A stretch of 64,000 nt of DNA, taken from contig NZ_JACHOS010000005.1 of the NCBI RefSeq assembly GCF_014199985.1, positions 248,001-312,000 on the forward strand, in the 5' to 3' direction. Positions 7,399 to 15,873 of the stretch are shown in pieces (the stretch's first letter is position 1; each line of letters starts with the position of its first letter). Source of the DNA: Methylorubrum rhodesianum (GTDB taxonomy: Bacteria > Pseudomonadota > Alphaproteobacteria > Rhizobiales > Beijerinckiaceae). The notes below the pieces were generated by a model. That model saw nothing but the letters and a program-made list of their open reading frames with translations, was not told the origin of the DNA and ran no database searches. Both the position numbers and the translations under genes were made by a program.

Positions 7399-9083
7399 TG
7401 GGTCTCGTCCTCTCTCTCGTCGCAGCGGACCAGCCAGCCGCGGTAATGCACGAGCAGCCCGACGAGCGGCAGGAACAGGGCCACATCGAAGCGGAAGCGG
7501 CCCTGCGCATCAACCCGCTCGAGCGCCCGCGTCGTCGGCCGCAAGACATGCGGCAGGGGCAGCGGGCCGAACCGCCAGCCCGTCACCACCATGTCGAGCC
7601 CGTCCGCGTGGGCACTCACCGCGAGGTCCATCGCGAACGGGCCGAACCACTCCCGCACCCGCCCGCTCCCGTCGGAGCCGGCGCGCTGCATCCGGCTGGA
7701 AAAGCGGCGGTCCGGAAAACGCCGCGTCCAGCGCTCCGCGCCCGCCTCGGGGTCGGATTCCATGCCGACGCGCACGGGGCCGTCCGCCAGAGCCGGTGGC
7801 AGCCGGAACAGCAGGGCGATGAGGGCGACCCCGGGGCCGCGCCCGCGCAGGACTTCCACCCGGCCGCGGAAAGCGCCGTCGCCGACCGAGCCGTGCAGGG
7901 CCCGAACCGCCTCGGGCATCCGCGCGAAGCCGGCTCCGAGCACCCGCTCGAACAGGGGCACCGGATGATCGGTGTCGCGGCGGGTGCGGATGGCCAGGCG
8001 GCGCATCTCCGCCTCGATATCCGCAAGCGACAGGACACCGACGCAAGGGCGGGCGCCGGGTGGGATCGGGGCGGCGGCCGGATCGGTCACGCGGCGGATC
8101 GCGGCGAGCGCGGGAAGCGTCGGGACGAAGGGGCCGTCGCCGGCTTCGGCGACGAGGCTCCAGACGGAGCGCGTCGGCCGCCCGGCCGCATCACGGCCCA
8201 GAACCTCGACGCTCATGCCGCCGCGGTCGCTTCCGAAGCGGTCGAGCCAGCCGGCCATCGCCAGGAAGGGGTGGGCGAAGGGCAGGAGCGAGGGCAGGAG
8301 GCGCCACCGCACCGGCAGGCTGGCGAGGCTGAGGCCCAGATGCAGCACCGGCAGTTCGAGCCCGGCCCGGAACAGGGCCGTCCGCAGACCGGGGAAACGG
8401 GCGGGCAGGATGTCGAGGTCGGGCGTCTCGCACAGGCTGGCGAAGCGCCGGCCGAGGCCCGGCACGGCGATCCGCCTGAGTAGGCCCCAGCCGGGCCGGT
8501 TCTGCCACAGGCCGGCCCGCAGCACGCGCACGGGGCGGCCCGCGTAGGAGAGGATCGCCCGCATCACCGAGAGGCCGCGGGGCGCCCGGTTGCCCGGCAC
8601 GATCGCGACCCGCACCGTCTCGAGCGAGCGCCAATCCGCGGTCAGAGCGTCGACGGCCGCGTTCGATAGGGCCGGGGTCGAACTCACGCCGGTCAGCGCG
8701 ACGACGCCCCTCGCCCGTGCCGCCGCGTCGAGAGCGGAGAAGGCGGCCACGAAGTCGCGGCCGTCGGCGAGGTCGAGATAGGGCAGGCCGGCCTCGATCG
8801 CCGCGCGGGCGAGTGCCGGCACGCCGCCCTGGAACGGACCGGCGGCGTCCACCACGACGCCGGCGCCGAGCGCGCGCAGTGCCACGGCGTCCGCCCGCGT
8901 CGCGTCGAGACGCGCCGCCCGCCCGCGCCCGTCCGGCACGCAGCGGGCCACGGCCTCGGCCCTGGCGAGATCGCGGCCGGCGACGATCACGGCCAGGTCG
9001 GTGGTGGCAGCGAGCCCGGCGACGAGCCGCGCGCCGAAGGCACCGGCCCCGCCCACCACGAGGATGGCGGGCGGCTGCGTCAG
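7395..9083 (-). CDS. saccharopine dehydrogenase-like NAD(P)-binding protein with DUF4166-like C-terminus
   Basis: About 562 residues. It opens with a Rossmann motif, ILVVGGAGAFGARLVAGLA, then VIVAGRDLARAEAVA and a catalytic-domain pattern of saccharopine-dehydrogenase-like proteins (VVDAAGPFQ, YLDLADGRDFVAAF). The C-terminal 180 residues, from GAGFARMPEAVRALHG through GRVREWFGPFAMDL to ALFLPLVGLLVHYRGW, look like DUF4166. No ATG, GTG or TTG fits well ahead of the Rossmann motif. I place the start at CTG 9083, which overlaps the upstream TGA (9080-9082); a GTG a few codons into the Rossmann strand is the alternative but would cut the fold. The function is unknown. Confidence 0.75.
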   Translation of the reverse strand: MTQPPAILVVGGAGAFGARLVAGLAATTDLAVIVAGRDLARAEAVARCVPDGRGRAARLDATRADAVALRALGAGVVVDAAGPFQGGVPALARAAIEAGLPYLDLADGRDFVAAFSALDAAARARGVVALTGVSSTPALSNAAVDALTADWRSLETVRVAIVPGNRAPRGLSVMRAILSYAGRPVRVLRAGLWQNRPGWGLLRRIAVPGLGRRFASLCETPDLDILPARFPGLRTALFRAGLELPVLHLGLSLASLPVRWRLLPSLLPFAHPFLAMAGWLDRFGSDRGGMSVEVLGRDAAGRPTRSVWSLVAEAGDGPFVPTLPALAAIRRVTDPAAAPIPPGARPCVGVLSLADIEAEMRRLAIRTRRDTDHPVPLFERVLGAGFARMPEAVRALHGSVGDGAFRGRVEVLRGRGPGVALIALLFRLPPALADGPVRVGMESDPEAGAERWTRRFPDRRFSSRMQRAGSDGSGRVREWFGPFAMDLAVSAHADGLDMVVTGWRFGPLPLPHVLRPTTRALERVDAQGRFRFDVALFLPLVGLLVHYRGWLVRCDEREDETQ

Positions 9084-10033
9084 GGAATCGCCCCCTGAGG
9101 CAGGGCCGAGCCCGGCGCGCGCGGCGGGAGATAGGGAGACGATCTGACGCCCGCGGCTTTCGCGGCTTCGCGCGCCGCGGCCTTGGCAGCCTTCTCCGCT
9201 TTCTCCGCCTCCGCCGCGACGGCTTCGGGCGTGGGTGCCATGCGGCGCGCCTTCGGCGGCGGCAGGACCTTGCCCGAGGGCGCGGCCCCGCATTCGCGGA
9301 AGCGAAGCTCGGCCAGCGGCTCGCCCGTCTCCGCGTTGATCGGCAGGCTGTCGGGAAGGGGCGGCAGGGAGGCGTCCCAATGGATCTTGCCGCCGATCGT
9401 CCCCTCCAGCGTCGCCGGCGATCCGCCCCGGCGCAGGGAGAGCAGGTCCGGCCCGTAGGCGGTGGCGACCTTGCCGGCCACCACAACCTGAAGCACGCGG
9501 GTCACATCGGGCGTGAGCGGTCGCAGGGGATTGTCGAGGGTGATGGCGCCGCTGCGCGTCACCCAAAGCTCGGCATTCTTGCCACCCTGATAGCGGACGG
9601 CCTGCCCCGGCTCGCAGACCACCGGCGGCGCGGCGAAGTTCGTCGCGGCGGGAGGCGGAGCGGGGAGGGACGTCGCGGCGCCCCCCACTGCGGCGGGCGC
9701 GGCGGCCGGCTTCGTGTCCACAGCTTTTGCATCCGCGGGCGCCGGGGCTGCCGGCGGTGCTGGATCGGCCTCGGGCTTGGCGTCGGACTTGGCGTCCGAC
9801 TTGGCCTCCGGTTTCGGCGCGGGTTTGGGCTGCGGCTTCGGACGGGGCTTCGGCCGCGGCTTCGGCTTCGGTTTGGGCGACTCCGGCACCGCCTCGGACT
9901 CGGCGGGCGCTTGCGCCGCCGGTGCCTCGTCCTGGCCGAGGGCCGTCGGGATCGCCTCCGGAACGAGCGTCATCCAGGCCGCCGCGACGGCGGCGATCGG
10001 ACCGAAGCGCCTCATCGCGCTCATCAGCCTCAT
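9080..10033 (-). CDS. exported Lys/Pro-rich protein, unknown function
   Basis: 317 residues. A signal peptide (residues 1-34, ending TALGQ) is followed by a long Lys-Pro-rich region (about residues 50-85, repeated KPKPRP units, then KSDAKSDAKPEADP). This is reminiscent of the periplasm-spanning linker of TonB, but there is no TonB C-terminal domain. A folded part at about 135-255 has two Cys (VVCEPGQAVRYQGG and LRFRECGAAP). An Ala/Lys-rich helix closes the protein. The coding DNA is itself repetitive. The ATG overlaps the stop of the 10030 gene, and its own stop overlaps the next gene, so all four genes are coupled. A periplasmic envelope-associated protein is the best guess. Confidence 0.75.
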   Translation of the reverse strand: MRLMSAMRRFGPIAAVAAAWMTLVPEAIPTALGQDEAPAAQAPAESEAVPESPKPKPKPRPKPRPKPQPKPAPKPEAKSDAKSDAKPEADPAPPAAPAPADAKAVDTKPAAAPAAVGGAATSLPAPPPAATNFAAPPVVCEPGQAVRYQGGKNAELWVTRSGAITLDNPLRPLTPDVTRVLQVVVAGKVATAYGPDLLSLRRGGSPATLEGTIGGKIHWDASLPPLPDSLPINAETGEPLAELRFRECGAAPSGKVLPPPKARRMAPTPEAVAAEAEKAEKAAKAAAREAAKAAGVRSSPYLPPRAPGSALPQGAIP

Positions 10034-10482
10034 CGCGCCGGCCGGTCCTTCGCCTCGGAGGACGGGGGCGTGTCCGGTTCCAGCGCCTGCTTCAGCGCCC
10101 GGTTCTGCTGGTCGAGGAGTTGATCGAGCATCCGGCTATCGAGTTCTTCCGCGTCGAACCTTGGTGATGTCCCGGCGCCGCGTCCGCGGGCCTCGGCCGC
10201 AGGGTCCTTCACCACCTCCCCCTCGATCACGGGCCCCTCGAAGACGGGACCGCCGGCCATCCCGTCGCCGACGACGCGGATATCGAGCACCTGCGCCCCG
10301 CGATCGATCGGGCTGGGTTCAGCGGCATTCAGCACCTTCGAGACGGCATCCGCGTTATCGGACCATTCCTCCTCGCGGGGAAGGCGCAGCGGAGCCTGGC
10401 GCGGCCCTCTGGAGAGTGTCGCCACGAAGATGCAGGCGAGCAGGGTCGCCGCCACAGCGGCAAGGATCACCAGGGTTTCCAT
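10030..10482 (-). CDS. single-pass membrane protein, unknown function
   Basis: 150 residues from ATG 10482 (METLVILAAVAATLLACIF). The N-terminal 20 residues are one transmembrane helix, and the rest is a charged, probably cytoplasmic tail with no domain I recognise. The open frame extends further upstream to 10566, but the membrane segment begins at 10482 and the extra residues look non-coding. It is the first gene of the four-gene overlapping operon and diverges from the PEPC-like gene; the 156 bp between must hold both promoters. Confidence 0.7.
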   Translation of the reverse strand: METLVILAAVAATLLACIFVATLSRGPRQAPLRLPREEEWSDNADAVSKVLNAAEPSPIDRGAQVLDIRVVGDGMAGGPVFEGPVIEGEVVKDPAAEARGRGAGTSPRFDAEELDSRMLDQLLDQQNRALKQALEPDTPPSSEAKDRPAR

Positions 10483-10638
10483 GGTCGAGCCGACCCTAGA
10501 CCGGATCGCGCGCCGTTGCACGTGCTGGGGACACGGCACCCCATCCGGGAACGGTCCTTGCGTCACGGGCCGAAGGGTGAGAACCGCGTGGGCGCCGCCG
10601 TCCGACGGTCACCGGCCGCTCACGACCAGGAACGCTCG

Positions 10639-13638
10639 ATGCCCCTCGAAGAACCCCGCTCCGGCCAAGCGAAGCCTGCCGCGCCGATGTCCGCTCATCC
10701 GGCAGCCGCCCCGGCGCGCCCGACGGATCGCGCGATCGACGCACGCGACTTGACGCGCGACTTGGCGCGCGACTTGGAACGCGACCTGGAATCGGAACTT
10801 CTCGACCTCGTCGCCCGGACCCGCGAGCAGGCGAGCGAGGATCCGTTCCGCAACCCGGTCCTGGCGGTCACGCTCGCCATCACCCGCCAGCTCGACCGCG
10901 ACGAGATCGGAGAGGCGGATCTCGATGCGCTGCTCGCCACCCTGCGGCGGCGGGCGCTGACGGCCCGGGCCGAGCGGCTGCGCGGCTATGTCGGCCTCGA
11001 CGCCGACGCGTCGGCCGGCGAGCCGTCCCCCGTGGCGGATCTCGCCAACCGGCTCGTGGCGGCGGTGGCGCGCGGCTCGGGCGACTTCGAGGCCTTTCGC
11101 GATCGCGTCGGCCGCACCGCCTTCGCGGCGGTGTTCACGGCCCATCCCACCTTCGGGATGCCGCGGGCCGTCGCCGAGCTGATCGCACGCGCCGCCTCTC
11201 TGGCGGAGGCCGACCGGCGCGCCCCGATCATCGGCGAGGCCGCGGCCCGCTCGACCCGGCCCGACCCGCAGATCAGCCTCGACGACGAATTCGAGCAGGC
11301 CTGTGTCGCGGCCAATCACGGCCGCGCGGCGATCGACGCCTTCAACGGCGCGATCCTCGACGCCGCCCGTGCCCGCTGGCCGGATCGCTGGACCGAGCTG
11401 GTGCCCAAGCCGCTGGCCATCGCGAGCTGGGTCGGCTGCGACACCGACGGCCGCACCGATATCGGCTGGTGGGACACGATGCGCTACCGGCTGATCTCGA
11501 AGCGCATGCAGTTCGACCGCCTCCTGCGCGACCTGCCCGACATCCCGGCGACCCGCGTCGTGCGCGAGCTGACCGCGGGCGCTCGCGCCGCCGTCGAGCG
11601 CCAGCTCGCGGGCGCGCCGCTGCTCGGCACCAAGCCCTCGCTCGAGGCGGTCCACCGCTTCGCGCTCGCCCTCATCATCGAGCGCGAGCGGGCGCAGACC
11701 GATGCCGGGCCGATCCTGGCCGGTCTCGCCGCCGCCATCGGTGCCGCCGAGACCGACGCGGATCGCCGCGCCATCGCCGTGCTGCGCTCGGGTGTCGCCG
11801 CCCACGGCCTGTCGAACGCCCTGCCGCATTTCCGGCTCAACGCCAGCCAGATCCACAACGCCGTGCGCCGGGTCATCGAGCTGGAGGGCGAGCCGACCGA
11901 CGCCGCGCAGCGCCGCTCGCATCTCTCGGCGATCAACACGCTGCTCAACGACGTGCGCGCCGTGCCGGTCGATTTCGGGGCGCTGGCTGCCGAGCGGGCC
12001 TCGGCGGCGCGGCTGATGATGACGATCACCCAGATCCTCAAGCACGTCGACGGCACCCATCCGGTGCGCTTCCTCATCGCCGAGACCGAGACCGGCTACA
12101 CCCTGCTCGCCGCGCTCTGGCTCGCGCGCCACTACGGCATCTCCGACCGGCTCGAGATCACGCCGCTGTTCGAGACCGCGAGCGCGCTCGAACAGGGCAT
12201 CCGCGTGCTCGACGACGCGCTGCGCAACCCGCACTGGCGCGCCCACCTCAAGCGCCTCGGCCGGCTCTCGGTGCAGTTCGGCTACTCGGATTCCGGGCGT
12301 TATGTCGGCCAGCTGGCGGCGACCTTCTGGATCGAGCGCCTGCGCCTGCGCATCACCGAGCTGATGGTGCAGAACGGCCTTTCCGACATCGAACTCGTCA
12401 TTTTCGACACCCACGGCGAGTCGATCGGCCGCGGCGCCCACCCGACGAGCCTGCGCGACCGCCTCGCCTATCTCGCGCCCGAGGATTCGCGCCAGCGCAA
12501 CGCGAGGGCGGGCATCCGCGAGCGGCTCGAATCGAGCTTCCAGGGCTCGGACGGCTACCTGATGTTCGGCTCGCCCGAACTCGCCGGCGCCTCGGTGGCG
12601 CGCATCGCCGAGCACGTCTTCGCCGATGCGCTGACCGAGGACGACGCCTTCGCCGACTACGCCCTCAACGACCGGGCCGCCGCGCCGGCGACCGACCCGA
12701 TCTACGAGGAGGCCGATTTCGCCGCCGAGTTCTTCCGCGTCGTGCGCCAGGACATGGAGGCCCTCGTGGACGACCGTGGCTACGCGGCGCTTCTCGGCAC
12801 CTTCGGCCCGAGCCTGATCGACCGCACCGGCTCGCGCCCCGTCGCGCGCCAGTCGGATGGCGGGGGCCCGGCGGCGATCACCCATCCGCGCCAGATGCGG
12901 GCGATCCCCAACAACGCGATCCTCCACCAGCTCGGCTATCTCGCCAACTCGCTGCACGGCGTCGGCCGCGCGGCGCACCGGGCGCCGGAGCTGTTCCGCC
13001 ACATGCGCCAGAATTCGGTGCGCTTCTCCCGCGCCTTCCGCCTGGTGCAGCACGCCTCCAGCGTCGGCGACCTCGACGTGATGCGTGCCTATATCGACAG
13101 CCTCGACCCGGCGGTGTGGCTGGAGCGCGCCCGCCGCACCCGGCGCGAGGCGCGGCGCGACGAACTCGTCACCATCGCCGCGGCGCTGGAGCGGCTGAAT
13201 CTCGCCCCCGACCTGCGCCGCCTGTTCGGCCGGCTGACCCGCGACGGGCTGTTCCTGCAGGCCGCGGCGCCGGATCTCGCCACGATGTCGACCCGGCTCG
13301 CCCTGCTCCACGCGATCCGCCTCGCGCTGATCCACCGGATCTGGTTCCTGGCCGCCCACATCCCGAGCTTCCGGCCGCAGGCGGGTCTGACCCGCGAAAT
13401 GCTGCTGGAGCGCTTCCTGCGTCTCGACATCGACGGCTGCCTGAAGCTGCTCGACGAGATCTTTCCGGTCACGCCCGACCCGACGCTCGGCCTCAATTTC
13501 GGCGAGCCGCCGGGACCGCGCGACGTCGGCACCTACGAGATCGAGCACAACACGCTGTTCGGGCCGATCCGGCGGATGTTCGAGCGGGTGCGGGAGATCT
13601 CCGGGATCATCCAGCACGAGGTCGGCGCCTTCGGCTGA
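10639..13638 (+). CDS. phosphoenolpyruvate carboxylase-family protein with altered active-site motifs
   Basis: 999 residues from ATG 10639, which has AGGA 8 nt upstream; an in-frame ATG at 10516 lacks support. PEPC-family landmarks are FTAHPTFG near residue 168, the SWVGCDTDGRTD segment, GYSDSGRYVG near 548, THGESIGRGAHP near 592 and QMRAIPNNAILHQLGYL near 755. The family carboxylates PEP to oxaloacetate. Compared with the canonical motifs (TAHPTE, GYSDSxKDAG, FHGRGGxxGRGGGP), the lysine of the second and the His/Arg of the third are not conserved here. The C-terminus ends in VGAFG, not the usual NTG. A divergent paralogue with changed activity is therefore as likely as a true PEPC. The N-terminus has an RDL/RDLE repeat (about residues 36-50). 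Confidence 0.8.
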   Translation: MPLEEPRSGQAKPAAPMSAHPAAAPARPTDRAIDARDLTRDLARDLERDLESELLDLVARTREQASEDPFRNPVLAVTLAITRQLDRDEIGEADLDALLATLRRRALTARAERLRGYVGLDADASAGEPSPVADLANRLVAAVARGSGDFEAFRDRVGRTAFAAVFTAHPTFGMPRAVAELIARAASLAEADRRAPIIGEAAARSTRPDPQISLDDEFEQACVAANHGRAAIDAFNGAILDAARARWPDRWTELVPKPLAIASWVGCDTDGRTDIGWWDTMRYRLISKRMQFDRLLRDLPDIPATRVVRELTAGARAAVERQLAGAPLLGTKPSLEAVHRFALALIIERERAQTDAGPILAGLAAAIGAAETDADRRAIAVLRSGVAAHGLSNALPHFRLNASQIHNAVRRVIELEGEPTDAAQRRSHLSAINTLLNDVRAVPVDFGALAAERASAARLMMTITQILKHVDGTHPVRFLIAETETGYTLLAALWLARHYGISDRLEITPLFETASALEQGIRVLDDALRNPHWRAHLKRLGRLSVQFGYSDSGRYVGQLAATFWIERLRLRITELMVQNGLSDIELVIFDTHGESIGRGAHPTSLRDRLAYLAPEDSRQRNARAGIRERLESSFQGSDGYLMFGSPELAGASVARIAEHVFADALTEDDAFADYALNDRAAAPATDPIYEEADFAAEFFRVVRQDMEALVDDRGYAALLGTFGPSLIDRTGSRPVARQSDGGGPAAITHPRQMRAIPNNAILHQLGYLANSLHGVGRAAHRAPELFRHMRQNSVRFSRAFRLVQHASSVGDLDVMRAYIDSLDPAVWLERARRTRREARRDELVTIAAALERLNLAPDLRRLFGRLTRDGLFLQAAAPDLATMSTRLALLHAIRLALIHRIWFLAAHIPSFRPQAGLTREMLLERFLRLDIDGCLKLLDEIFPVTPDPTLGLNFGEPPGPRDVGTYEIEHNTLFGPIRRMFERVREISGIIQHEVGAFG

Positions 13639-13713
13639 AGGCCAAGAGGGCGGGCCAGGGGAGCGGGCCAGGGGAGCGGACGAGGGAAGGGGACCGCCGC
13701 CCCCTTCCCGGCC

Positions 13714-13968
13714 TCAATGCTTCATCATGTTCTCGAGGCTCTCGAAGCTGGCATCGGGCTCGACCTTGCCGGCAAACCGGGCGAGCCGGCTCAGGCTCGG
13801 CTCGGCGAGACCGCCGGCATTGGCGTAGGTGGCGAGCGCGAAGCTGACCAGAAGCTCGGCCTCCTCATGGGTCATGGCCCGGCCGCTCAGGGTGCTGGCC
13901 GCCCCGCGCACCGCGAGGGCGGCTTGGCGGAAGGCGGGATCGTTCTTCAGTTCGTCCAGGCGACTCAT
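13714..13968 (-). CDS. small conserved-looking protein, unknown function
   Basis: 84 residues, soluble and mostly helical (starts MSRLDELKNDPAFRQAALAV, ends FESLENMMKH). Clear coding bias, one plausible start, and convergent with the PEPC-like gene 75 bp away. No domain recognised. Confidence 0.65.
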   Translation of the reverse strand: MSRLDELKNDPAFRQAALAVRGAASTLSGRAMTHEEAELLVSFALATYANAGGLAEPSLSRLARFAGKVEPDASFESLENMMKH

Positions 13969-14257
13969 GGCGTCCTCGGGGCCGTCTTCGGTGTTGCGTT
14001 GTCCTGCCGGCGGCGCCGACCGCGCGGGCTCGTTCGTGAAACGCGCGAAGCCGCGTCCCGTCTCCGGCGGAGCCGATGCCGCGGCGGACAGGCTAAACGC
14101 GGCTTAAGTGAACCGGGCCCGAACGGAAACACCGCCCCGCCGAGAGCGCGGCCCGGTTGTTCCGCCCCACCCTCGCCATCCCTGCGGGCAGCGATACATT
14201 CTTGAAGTGGCCGAGCGCGGATGGGGCGGGCGCGGGCCCGCGAGGGGAGGGCGCACC

Positions 14258-14461
14258 ATGGACGGGATCGGCGAAGGCATCGACCGGGACGAGACCAACT
14301 CGCCCGACTATCTCGACGGCCGCCGGGCCGCCGAGCGGCGCGAGGGCGCCGACGGGAACCCGCATCCGGCGGGCTCGAACGCGCACCGTCTCTGGCAGGC
14401 GGGCCACGCCTCGGTGACGGCACCCGACATCGTCGCCGACAAGATCGGCGATTTCGCCTGA
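14258..14461 (+). CDS. small acidic protein, unknown function
   Basis: 67 residues starting at ATG 14258 behind an excellent GAGGGGAGGG ribosome-binding site. The open frame extends upstream to 14108, but the site fixes the start. The sequence is polar (GIDRDETNSPDYLDGRRAAE, then LWQAGHASVTAPDIVADKIG) with no membrane segment. It may be a stress-related small protein, but there is no direct evidence. Confidence 0.65.
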   Translation: MDGIGEGIDRDETNSPDYLDGRRAAERREGADGNPHPAGSNAHRLWQAGHASVTAPDIVADKIGDFA

Positions 14462-14608
14462 ATTCTCGCCCCCGGAACCATCGCCGGGGGCGAGCGTCTT
14501 CGCGTCGGCCTCTCTCGCGAAACGCCGGCCGCAGCCTCGCGCCGGAGGCGCGGCCATGGCCGACGTTTCGTGCGGAGGCTCACCGGAGATCAGTGCGGAG
14601 AAGCGGCG

Positions 14609-14959
14609 ATGCGGGTGCTGGAAACGCCGGACGGGCGCTACATCGTCGTGCACGGCCGGCTGTGGCGACGCCATCGGCCCGATCTCGCACCGGTGCAACG
14701 CGACCGTTTGGTTCGCGAACTGATGAATGCCCGCCGGGCGGTGCGCGCCGCCAAGCGCTCCGGCGAGGCGGCGGCCCTCGCGCGCGCCCGCGCGGCGGTG
14801 GATGCCGCCAAAAACGGGCTCGGCGAACGTGGGCCGGTCTGGTGGACGGACGGCGCACCCGACCAGAACCGGCGCATGATCGCCAACACGCCCTACGCCG
14901 CGTGGTACGCGGGCTTGCCTGAAGCCATGAAAGCCGATCACGATCGCCGCCGACGATAG
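14609..14959 (+). CDS. small basic protein, unknown function
   Basis: 116 residues from ATG 14609 (GGAGAAG 7 nt upstream). The N-terminal part RYIVVHGRLWRRHRPDLAP looks like a short beta-hairpin and is followed by an Arg/Ala-rich helix (LMNARRAVRAAKRSGEAA). The C-terminal part WWTDGAPDQNRRMIANTPYAAWYAGLP is split by proline turns. I have seen this general architecture in rhizobial hypotheticals but know no function. Confidence 0.6.
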   Translation: MRVLETPDGRYIVVHGRLWRRHRPDLAPVQRDRLVRELMNARRAVRAAKRSGEAAALARARAAVDAAKNGLGERGPVWWTDGAPDQNRRMIANTPYAAWYAGLPEAMKADHDRRRR

Positions 14960-15387
14960 GCAAGGGTGGGGAAACGCGAGGCAGCATATGCTGCAATGCC
15001 GGTGTGCGGGACCGCACAGACGATTGTCGGGGTTTGGTCCGCACGGCGCGCGCCCCCCTGCTTGGGGCGCCAAAGCCTCGGACGCGACCGAGTCGTGCGT
15101 TGCCACAGCCTCCCAGTTCTGATTAATTCCAGATAAGAAATGCACTCGAGGCCGTTCCGCGGCCTCCGCATCGTCGCGGCGCAGCGGCTCCGCCGCCCTC
15201 GCGACCGACCACAGGCATGAACCAAGAGCCGGACGGCATCCGCCCGTGAACCGGCCGCCACGGGAGCATTCCACCCGCCCGTCGGGCTTCGGATCGCTTC
15301 CGGTACGGCATCCATGGGGAACGGCAGATCGAACCGGCAGCCGGGCGGGCTCTCTCCGCTCGCGCGCCCTCCAATCTGAAACGGCAG
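14960..15387. other. 428-bp intergenic region with inverted repeats, no gene seen
   Basis: It lies upstream of the iorA-like gene. It contains a perfect 14-bp palindrome GCAGCATATGCTGC (14981-14994), an inverted repeat TGTGCGG-GA-CCGCACA (15003-15018) and a hairpin GCGCCCC...GGGGCGC (15050-15070). None is followed by a T-run. They could be operators for the iorAB pair or a terminator for the 14609 gene. No clear sigma70 promoter was identified. Confidence 0.5.
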
Positions 15388-15873
15388 ATGGCAGCGATGA
15401 TAAAACTCACGGTCAACGGAGCCGAACGCAGCTTCGACGGCGATCCCGAGATGCCGTTGCTCTGGTATCTGCGCGACGAACTCGGCCTCACCGGCACCAA
15501 GTTCGGCTGCGGCATCGCCCAGTGCGGCGCGTGCACGGTCCATCTCGGCGGAACCGCCGCGCGGGCCTGCATCACCCCGGTCTCCGCGGCGGAAGGCCAG
15601 GAGATCACGACGATCGAGGGACTCTCCCCCGACGGCAACCATCCGGTCCAGGTGGCGTGGCGCGACCTCAACGTTGCCCAGTGCGGCTACTGCCAGACCG
15701 GCCAGATCATGCAGGCGGCCTCGCTGCTCAAGGACACGCCGAAGCCGACCGATCAGCAGATCGACGAGAACATGAGCGGCAACATCTGCCGCTGCGGCAC
15801 CTATCCGCGCATCCGCGCCGCGATCCATCAGGCTGCCGGCCAAGCGCCCGCCAGCAAGGGAGACCGCCTGTGA
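15388..15873 (+). CDS. iorA: (2Fe-2S) subunit of isoquinoline 1-oxidoreductase-type molybdenum hydroxylase
   Basis: 161 residues carrying both [2Fe-2S] clusters of a xanthine-oxidase-family hydroxylase. The plant-type ferredoxin site [15 protein letters not shown] lies near residue 50, and the helical-domain cluster is formed by CGYCQTGQI and [11 protein letters not shown] near residues 100-140. It passes electrons from the molybdenum subunit encoded next. The start could be ATG 15388 or 15397. The stop overlaps the GTG of the large subunit (GTGA), indicating translational coupling. The actual substrate is not defined by sequence; N-heterocycles and aldehydes are both known for this family. 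Confidence 0.9.
   Translation: MAAMIKLTVNGAERSFDGDPEMPLLWYLRDELGLTGTKFGCGIAQCGACTVHLGGTAARACITPVSAAEGQEITTIEGLSPDGNHPVQVAWRDLNVAQCGYCQTGQIMQAASLLKDTPKPTDQQIDENMSGNICRCGTYPRIRAAIHQAAGQAPASKGDRL

Noticed and set aside
10609..13617. 1002-codon open frame on the minus strand
   Set aside because: Exact antisense shadow of the PEPC-family gene, which has family motifs throughout.
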